Positions 58,512 through 64,000 of a stretch of DNA of 64,000 nucleotides are shown here, piece after piece; position 1 is the first letter of the stretch, and each line of letters begins with the position of its first letter. A program made the position numbers and the translations under genes. Origin of the DNA: Stenotrophomonas raiganjensis (SeqCode) (GTDB lineage: Bacteria > Pseudomonadota > Gammaproteobacteria > Xanthomonadales > Xanthomonadaceae). The stretch is taken from assembly GCF_030658505.1 (NCBI RefSeq), contig NZ_JAUTXR010000149.1, positions 1 through 64,000 on the forward strand, read 5' to 3'. Below the pieces are notes generated by a model. That model had not been told where the DNA came from and made no database searches. It saw nothing but the letters and a program-made list of their open reading frames with translations.

Positions 58512-59549
58512 TCAGTAGGTGATCGTCACCGTCACCAGATCGTTGTAGGTGCCGGCCGCCGGCTGACCAGTGACGGCAGGGACCCGGCCGTAGATGGTCA
58601 GCTGCTGCGCGCTGCCAGTGCCGGTGCCGCTGACCGTATCGACCGCCAGTGTGCTTCCCCAGCGCTGGGTGCGTGCCGGATCGCGATACAGCTCGTAGGT
58701 CAGGTATTGGCTGCTGTTGTTGACCGCCGTCGTGCGCATGCGCCGGGCGGTGCCTTCCGCAGGGGCGTTCGTGCCGTTGTTGAGGCCGATCTGGTAAGCC
58801 GTGCGCTTGAGGCAGTTCAGCGTCAGCGTGGCGGTCTGATCGATGTTGCTGCCGATGTTGCCGGTGACGGTGCCGAAATCCATGTTGGTAGCCAGGTAGC
58901 TGCCACATTGCGGTGCAACGCTTGCGGTAGCGATGAAGCTGAATGCGCCGCTGGTGCTGCTGCTGCCGGCATTGCCCGACGTGCAGGTGGCAGGGGGGGC
59001 GACCGAGCCGATCAGCTGTTCGTTGGCTCCCCACGTGATCACGACGTTGGCGCCGGAAAACGTGCTGCTGTAGTTGCCGGAAGCCAGGATCTGGCTGGCA
59101 GGTACCTGCGCATACAGCTGCGTGCTGGCGGTGCCGGTGCCGACCAGCACCGGGGCGGTGTAGGCCATGGTCAGCTGCTGTGGCGCGGGTGACCCGCCCG
59201 GGGTCAGCCCGGTGACCTGGGTGAAATTGGCCTGGTTGTAGATCTGGAACGACATGGGGTCGAGCGTGCTGTTGGTGAGGGTGCGCAGCGGCTGGGTCGT
59301 GGAGCCGCCCGTGCCGGTGCCCAGGCCCACGCATACGCGCACGCCGGCGCTGCCACCGACCGACACGGCCGTGGTGGTGCAGGTCACCGTGACGTTCAGT
59401 GTGCCGGTGGCGCCCGCGCCAGCGCTGACGATGGTGCCGAAGGGCAGGCTCGCGTCGGCGGCAGTGACTGCGCAGGTGGTGACCGCATGGGCCACCGGGG
59501 CGACCGTCGCGCCAGCGATCAACAGCAGGAACAGCAGCAACGTCCTCAT
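58512..59549 (-). CDS. two-domain SCPU tip protein (CsuE-like)
   Basis: A 345-residue secreted protein (signal peptide to about residue 22, ending APVAHA). Two spore-coat-U/SCPU domains follow: about residues 25-185 and 200-345. Each has the usual start (CAVTAADASLPFGTIV; then PQCGSYLATNMDFGTV) and internal cysteines; the C-terminus is YNDLVTVTITY, the donor-strand-accepting pilin end. A two-domain SCPU protein after the usher is the tip adhesin in archaic Csu/CupE pili, with the N-terminal domain binding surfaces. The start overlaps the usher stop by 4 nt. Confidence 0.85.
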   Translation of the reverse strand: MRTLLLFLLLIAGATVAPVAHAVTTCAVTAADASLPFGTIVSAGAGATGTLNVTVTCTTTAVSVGGSAGVRVCVGLGTGTGGSTTQPLRTLTNSTLDPMSFQIYNQANFTQVTGLTPGGSPAPQQLTMAYTAPVLVGTGTASTQLYAQVPASQILASGNYSSTFSGANVVITWGANEQLIGSVAPPATCTSGNAGSSSTSGAFSFIATASVAPQCGSYLATNMDFGTVTGNIGSNIDQTATLTLNCLKRTAYQIGLNNGTNAPAEGTARRMRTTAVNNSSQYLTYELYRDPARTQRWGSTLAVDTVSGTGTGSAQQLTIYGRVPAVTGQPAAGTYNDLVTVTITY

Positions 59550-61978
59550 GGCGCTACCTTCGGGATGCACGCCAGCGGTGCCGGCTTCGGCCGCGCACCG
59601 GCTGCCACGACCTTCGGCAGGTCGGGCAACTTCACCCGGCACTGGCCGCGGCTGGTGGTGATGTACAGCACGCTGCCGGCAGCGACGTCCTCCAGATACA
59701 GCAGGCCGTCGTATCCGACGGTAGCCTGGCGGCCATCGGGAAGCTGCACCTCGCTGCCGACTTCCAGTGGTTTTCCGTCCATGTCCTGCAGCGTCAGGCT
59801 CAGCGAGGGGCGCGAGCGCAACTGGAACGTCACGTGGGTACCGGCACGCTGGCGCGGTGTCACCCAGTCTTCGATGCGGTCGGCACGCATGTCCTCGGGC
59901 AGGTCCAGGGTGTCGATCGAGACCCGGTTGCGCTGCCAGGACAGCAACGGACTGACCAGCAGCAGGCCGCGATCATCGGTGACGCCGATCAAGCGGTTCT
60001 CCAGCCGTACCGGGACGCCGCCGACGCCATTGGTGCTGATCACCGCGAATGCGTCGGAGACCTCGCGGGTGGCGAAGGCATGCCCACCCATCCACACCAG
60101 GCTGCCACTGGCGCTGGCGTAGGCATAGTTGAGCCCGCCCTGGCGCGAGGCGCCGAACGAGTAGCGGCCAATGTCATTGAGGATGCCGACCTCGGCCAGG
60201 CCACCATTGCCGTCCTCGCCGTGGCGCACCTGCGCGCGCCAACCGATGCCGCCTGCACTGCCATCGCCGGGCACGGGCTGGGTGACGTCGGCCACCCAGG
60301 TCTGGCTGTCGCCGTTGCGTTGGCTGGACAGGCTGGCCTGGCGGTTGTTGCCCAGGCTGGCGGTGACCGACAGGTAGATGCTGCGGTCATCGCTCTGGTC
60401 CAGGTTCTGGTTCACCGACAGGTAGGCCGACCAGCGCTGGCTCCAGGTGCGCGACCAGAACAGGCTGGCATAACGGTTGTCCTCGCCATCCGGGTAGCGC
60501 AGGCGCAGGTAGCTGGTGCTGAGCGTGCCCAGCTTCAGCAGGTCCAGGCCGACCGTGGCCTGTTCGCTGATGCTCGGCGGCAGGTTGCCCTGCAGCGCGC
60601 CCAGGTCGCGGTAGACGCCGTGGCTGCGCACGCTGCGCAGATTGACGTTGAAGCGACGGTTGTTCCAGCTGTAGCCCAGCGCCCATTGCCCACCCTGCAG
60701 GCCGTGGTAGTCACTGTGCGCATAGGCGGCATTGAACACGCCGGCGGCGCCGAGAAGCCACCAGCCACCGATGCCGGCCTGGGCCAGGCCACCACCGCCT
60801 TCGGCATGGGCTTCACCGGTAAAGGTATCGCTGACGCCGCCGCGCCAGCTGGCACTGGCCACGGTGCGATCGTCGTAGGCGAAGGAACGCTGGCCGAAAT
60901 CCTCACGCAGGCGGCCAACGCCGGCCGACCAGTCCGACAGACCCTTGGCCAGCAGCTGCTGGGTGCCATAGAAACTGAAATCCAGCGTCTGCATGCGGCC
61001 GAACGCATCAGTCACCACCACCTGCGCACTGCCGGTGCCGCTGATGCCGGGCTGCGCGGCCAGCTGGAATGGACCGACCGGCACCTGCCCGCTGTACTGG
61101 CGCAGGCCATCGACGTACAGCTCGACCGTGGACGGCACCACCGCCTGGCCGAGGAAGCTGGGGGTGGGCGTGAGCACGCGATAGGGCTGCAGGCCGTAGT
61201 TGCGGCCGATCTGCAGGCCGCCCATGCGCACGGGGCGGGTCCAGTCGACGAAACCGCTGTAGAAGTCGCCGACGTCCAGGGTCATCGCCCTGTCGGGGAA
61301 GTCCAGGCTCCAGCGCGTATCCAGGCGCACGCTCTCACCACGCCAGCGGCGGTCACCGGATTGCTGGTAGCGGCGGCTGATCGCCGTGTTTTCGAAGGTG
61401 CCGTTGCCGATCCCGAACAGGCGCAGCTCCGAGCTGAGGCTGAGGTTGCCGAGCGTGTCGACCCGGCTGCCATAGACGTCGTAGTTCAGCAGCAGGCCGG
61501 GCGAGGCGCTGCCGGCCGGTGCGCGGGTCTGCGGCTGGCTGAGCACGGTGGTCGGCAGGGTCAGCTGGTCCAGCGGCACGTCCAGGGCCAGGGTCTGCAT
61601 GTGCGCGTCGTAGCGCACCACCGCGCCACTGATCTGGTCCAGGTACACCGGCGCCTCGCCGCTGGCGTTGAAGCCGAGCTGGCGCAGCACTTCGGGGCTG
61701 GCCTGCAGGCGGCCGTGATTGTCGCTGAACGGCAGCAGGCCGCGTGGCGTGCTGTTGAGCGATACGTCCAGATACAGGGTCTGGCTGGCGGTCAGTGGCG
61801 TCGGCGGCGGCAGGATCGCATCGGCGGAGATGCCTGATACGTCGGCAGCCCCCGTGGCTGCTGCGCCGGACACATCGGCGGCTTCGGTCGCCGCAGGAGC
61901 GAGGGCAGCCAGCAGCGCGCCCATCAAGGCCTCAGCGAGCCGGTGGTGGCGATAGCGGGGTCTGTTCCGACTCGCCAT
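59546..61978 (-). CDS. archaic-type fimbrial outer-membrane usher
   Basis: An 810-residue FimD/PapC-family usher of the archaic (CsuD/CupE5) branch, the outer-membrane pore that orders and exports pilin-chaperone complexes. It has a signal peptide with a basic n-region (residues about 1-34), an N-terminal periplasmic domain, a 24-strand barrel with many aromatic-ended strands (about 170-700), a plug insert and C-terminal domains ending ACIPKVAP. The start at 61978 overlaps the chaperone gene by 47 bp; an ATG at 61924 without overlap is possible but shortens the signal peptide. Confidence 0.92.
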   Translation of the reverse strand: MASRNRPRYRHHRLAEALMGALLAALAPAATEAADVSGAAATGAADVSGISADAILPPPTPLTASQTLYLDVSLNSTPRGLLPFSDNHGRLQASPEVLRQLGFNASGEAPVYLDQISGAVVRYDAHMQTLALDVPLDQLTLPTTVLSQPQTRAPAGSASPGLLLNYDVYGSRVDTLGNLSLSSELRLFGIGNGTFENTAISRRYQQSGDRRWRGESVRLDTRWSLDFPDRAMTLDVGDFYSGFVDWTRPVRMGGLQIGRNYGLQPYRVLTPTPSFLGQAVVPSTVELYVDGLRQYSGQVPVGPFQLAAQPGISGTGSAQVVVTDAFGRMQTLDFSFYGTQQLLAKGLSDWSAGVGRLREDFGQRSFAYDDRTVASASWRGGVSDTFTGEAHAEGGGGLAQAGIGGWWLLGAAGVFNAAYAHSDYHGLQGGQWALGYSWNNRRFNVNLRSVRSHGVYRDLGALQGNLPPSISEQATVGLDLLKLGTLSTSYLRLRYPDGEDNRYASLFWSRTWSQRWSAYLSVNQNLDQSDDRSIYLSVTASLGNNRQASLSSQRNGDSQTWVADVTQPVPGDGSAGGIGWRAQVRHGEDGNGGLAEVGILNDIGRYSFGASRQGGLNYAYASASGSLVWMGGHAFATREVSDAFAVISTNGVGGVPVRLENRLIGVTDDRGLLLVSPLLSWQRNRVSIDTLDLPEDMRADRIEDWVTPRQRAGTHVTFQLRSRPSLSLTLQDMDGKPLEVGSEVQLPDGRQATVGYDGLLYLEDVAAGSVLYITTSRGQCRVKLPDLPKVVAAGARPKPAPLACIPKVAP

Positions 61979-62681
61979 TGAGCTTGGCCGTGATCTGGTC
62001 GTTGTCGCGGTCGATCGCCATGCGCTCGATCGGCCAGCGCATCACCTGGCCAGGCAGCACATAGCCCAGCAGGCCGGGGTGCACGATGCGAGGGCGCGTG
62101 GTGCTGCCAAGTGCGAGGTCGGCAATCTGTGCGTAGCTGTTGCCCGAATTGGCCACTTCGACGCCGTTGCGGCCATCGCCCAGCGTCACCAGGCGCGCCT
62201 GCAACTGGGGGGCGAGCTTGCCGGCTGCGGGCTGCACGAATACCGGAATCGAATAGCGCAGTACGAACTGCATGCCCTCGGCACGGGTGGCCAGGTCCGG
62301 TATCTCGTCCACGATCAAACGGTAGTGCCGCTGTACAGGCGGCGGCTCCTTGTCCGGCCGCATCACCCGTACCAGCTGCTGCTGGCCGGCGGCCAGTTCC
62401 TGCATCGGCGGCGTGGCCATCAGTTCGTCGGTGGGCAGCAGCTGTTCCTGCCCACCCTCCTGCACCCATCGGAACAGGCGTACCTGCAGCTTCACCGGCG
62501 AGGTGCCGCTGTTGGTCAGCCACAGCTCGCCAGCCCGCTGGCGGGCTTCCAGCTGCAGGCTGGTGGGGGCGACCTGCAGGCTGGTGGCGCCTGCCGCAGA
62601 GGTCGCCAGCAGGTACAGGGCGAGCAGCGCCACGCCGATGGCGCGCCACGGGCGGGGTCCGGCCATGCGGGCGTGCTCCAT
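61932..62681 (-). CDS. first fimbrial chaperone of the pilus operon
   Basis: A 249-residue periplasmic chaperone, PapD-like. The signal peptide spans about residues 1-32. Domain 1 has PTSLQLEARQRAGELWLTN (with the Arg that anchors the subunit C-terminus), RHYRLIVDEIPD, and the G1-strand motif RYSIPVFVQ; domain 2 follows from about residue 150. ATG 62681 shares its last base with the pilin stop (TGATG). It would cap and fold the major pilin and hand it to the usher. Confidence 0.9.
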   Translation of the reverse strand: MEHARMAGPRPWRAIGVALLALYLLATSAAGATSLQVAPTSLQLEARQRAGELWLTNSGTSPVKLQVRLFRWVQEGGQEQLLPTDELMATPPMQELAAGQQQLVRVMRPDKEPPPVQRHYRLIVDEIPDLATRAEGMQFVLRYSIPVFVQPAAGKLAPQLQARLVTLGDGRNGVEVANSGNSYAQIADLALGSTTRPRIVHPGLLGYVLPGQVMRWPIERMAIDRDNDQITAKLNGESEQTPLSPPPAR

Positions 62682-63211
62682 CAATAGGTGATCGTGGCAG
62701 TGACCGTATCGAGGTAGTTACCGGTGGCCGGGTTGTTGGTGCTCAGGTTCAGGATCTGGCCGTAGACGATGTAGGGCACGGCCAGGCCCGTGCCGATGCC
62801 GGCCTGGGTGTTGGTGCCGGAGGTGGAGCCCCAGACCAGGGTGTGCGCGGCATCCTGGTACAGCTGGTAGCCCACGTAGTTGTTGGCGGTCACCGCGGCG
62901 TTGGTGTTCTTCATCCGCCGGGTGGTGACGTCGTTGGCGGTGCTGGCATTGGCGCCCGCATTCAGTGAAATCGTGTACGGGGTCAGTGCCGAGCACTGAG
63001 CGGTCACCGTGCCCTGGCCCAGCGTGGGCGTGGCGGTGGTCGACGCCGCAGTGCCGAAGTCCACGTTGGTGGCGGCCGCGGCGGTGATGGTGCAGGCCTT
63101 GGTGACCACCAGGGTGACGTTGAACGTCGTTGTGTCGGCGGCCAGTGCGGGGCCGGCCAGCAACAGTCCGGTCAGGGCCCAGGCGAGCGGTGAGCGGAGC
63201 GTGGATCGCAT
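62681..63211 (-). CDS. SCPU-domain major pilin
   Basis: A 176-residue secreted protein: signal peptide (ending AGPALAA, about residue 25) and one SCPU domain. Cysteines in KACTI and AQCSAL form the usual disulfide. The C-terminal strand is DTVTATITY. It begins the operon and is the likely rod subunit (CsuA/B- or CupE1-like). The ATG at 63211 follows GGGAGG; a TTG at 63217 is less likely. A Ser/Thr-rich and low-Lys composition is typical of archaic pili. Confidence 0.88.
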   Translation of the reverse strand: MRSTLRSPLAWALTGLLLAGPALAADTTTFNVTLVVTKACTITAAAATNVDFGTAASTTATPTLGQGTVTAQCSALTPYTISLNAGANASTANDVTTRRMKNTNAAVTANNYVGYQLYQDAAHTLVWGSTSGTNTQAGIGTGLAVPYIVYGQILNLSTNNPATGNYLDTVTATITY

Positions 63212-63437
63212 GGACAACCTCCCTGACCCGAAGGTCTGTTGAACAAGGCGAAGGCGGCGCGTTCAGGGCCGCTTTGACGACGGTCGTGGCCAGCTTGTGC
63301 GGGTAAGTGTCTGTAATCCGTGATAAATAGGCGTTCGAAAGGGTGGAGGTCGTCACGCTTTCACTTTCCTTGTTGGAACCGTGCACGCCCCGGATCGCCA
63401 GTTGGGTGGCGTTCGTTCAGATTGCGGCCGGATCGGC
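63212..63437. promoter_or_regulatory. divergent pilus/map control region
   Basis: This 239-bp gap (to the map ATG) separates the pilin gene from map. The most AT-rich part (about 63317-63330, CGTGATAAATAGGCG) may contain the pilus promoter on the minus strand, giving a leader of about 100 nt. No exact -35/-10 pair or named regulator site could be fixed, and no gene is seen. Confidence 0.4.
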
Positions 63438-63443
63438 GATAAT
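63438..63443 (+). promoter_or_regulatory. candidate -10 element of map (GATAAT)
   Basis: GATAAT ends 7 nt before the map ATG, so the transcript would start at or next to the initiation codon. This repeats the arrangement seen before rluF. Confidence 0.45.
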
Positions 63444-63450
63444 GGCGGCC

Positions 63451-64000
63451 ATGAGCGTGAATCTGAAAACCCCGCAGGAAATCGAGATGATGCGAATCGC
63501 CGGCCGCCTGGCCAGCGAAGTGCTCGACATCGTCACCCCCCACGTCAAGCCCGGTGTCACCACCGAGGAACTGGACCGCATCTGCCACGACCACATCGTG
63601 AACGTGCAGGGCGCCATTCCGGCCAACGTCGGCTACCGCGGCTTCCCCAAGACCGTGTGCACCTCGGTCAACAACGTCATCTGCCACGGCATTCCCAGCG
63701 AAGGGAAGGTGCTCAAGGATGGCGACATCATCAACATCGACGTCACCGTCATCAAGGACGGCTGGCACGGCGATACCAGCCGCATGTACTTCGTCGGCAC
63801 GCCCTCGGTGATGGCCCGCCGCCTGGTGGAAACCACCTACGAAGCCATGTGGCGCGGCATCCGCGCGGTGCGTCCGGGCGCCACCCTGGGCGATATCGGC
63901 CATGCCATCCAGAGCTACGCCGAAGGCGAACGTTTCAGCGTGGTGCGCGAGTACTGCGGCCACGGCATCGGCAAGGTCTACCACGACGAGCCGCAGGTGG
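63451..64000 (+). CDS. map: methionine aminopeptidase type I (partial, 3' end beyond window)
   Basis: The first 183 residues of MetAP-I, which removes the initiator Met from new proteins. Metal and catalytic residues are at His79 (CHGIP), Asp97 (NIDV), Asp108 (GDTS) and His171 (GHGIG), the same numbers as in E. coli. The start is MSVNLKTPQEIEMMRIAG; the window ends before the remaining metal-binding glutamates. In E. coli map is divergent from rpsB; here the pilus operon stands between them. Confidence 0.97.
   Translation, partial: MSVNLKTPQEIEMMRIAGRLASEVLDIVTPHVKPGVTTEELDRICHDHIVNVQGAIPANVGYRGFPKTVCTSVNNVICHGIPSEGKVLKDGDIINIDVTVIKDGWHGDTSRMYFVGTPSVMARRLVETTYEAMWRGIRAVRPGATLGDIGHAIQSYAEGERFSVVREYCGHGIGKVYHDEPQV

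Noticed and set aside
59834..61837. A 667-codon plus-strand frame opposite the usher
   Set aside because: The usher frame has signal peptide, barrel pattern and operon overlaps; the plus frame has none.
59546..61978. A type 1/P-type (FimD) operon
   Set aside because: The subunits are SCPU-domain proteins and the tip has two SCPU domains, which mark the archaic Csu/CupE branch.

Overview
The window is high-GC chromosomal DNA from a gammaproteobacterium of the Xanthomonadaceae, most likely Stenotrophomonas (S. maltophilia group). The evidence is the xanthomonad-style gene order, many short GTAG-headed palindromes that match the SMAG repeats described for S. maltophilia, and a PL5 polysaccharide lyase whose catalytic residues line up with the studied S. 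maltophilia enzyme Smlt1473 as I recall it. I see no tRNA, rRNA, CRISPR array, insertion sequence or prophage.

The left third (1-36 kb) is a mosaic of mostly single genes. It opens with a hairpin-dense repeat (4-264), a ClpP-like periplasmic lipoprotein, a DUF4019 protein, a MAPEG protein, a UbiH-family hydroxylase (probably UbiM), an S4 RNA-binding protein and the DEAD-box helicase deaD. A cyclic-di-GMP cluster follows (GGDEF-EAL, 7TM-GGDEF, GAF-GGDEF, with rluF between them). Next come an AAA ATPase, two EamA transporters, DUF72 and VOC proteins, a serine hydrolase, an ABC exporter, a glucose-1-phosphatase (agp), the PL5 lyase, a DUF885 peptidase-like lipoprotein, a GFA-family protein, a LysR regulator, a cyclophilin, a PadR/membrane-sensor pair, an intracellular PHB depolymerase (phaZ), a methyltransferase and hemJ. 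SMAG palindromes and a roughly 200-240 bp repeat family fill many of the gaps.

The middle and right (35-57 kb) is one long minus-strand housekeeping block read from high to low coordinates: rpsB, tsf, an HDOD-GGDEF gene, pyrH, frr, uppS, cdsA, dxr, rseP, bamA, lpxD, fabZ, lpxA, lpxB, rnhB, dnaE, a lipoprotein gene and accA. It couples translation, UMP and phospholipid synthesis, undecaprenyl and isoprenoid supply, outer-membrane assembly, lipid A synthesis, DNA replication and fatty-acid initiation. Compared with E. coli the order is conserved, but skp is missing between bamA and lpxD, where repeats sit instead, and an HDOD-GGDEF gene is inserted between tsf and pyrH.

At the right end, an archaic (Csu/CupE-like) chaperone-usher pilus operon lies between rpsB and the methionine aminopeptidase gene map, which are divergent neighbours in E. 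coli. The operon reads major pilin, chaperone, usher, two-domain tip protein, a very small pilin-like protein and a second chaperone. The last two genes are the least conventional part of the window. The rpsB promoter appears to lie inside the end of the second chaperone gene. map is cut by the window edge.
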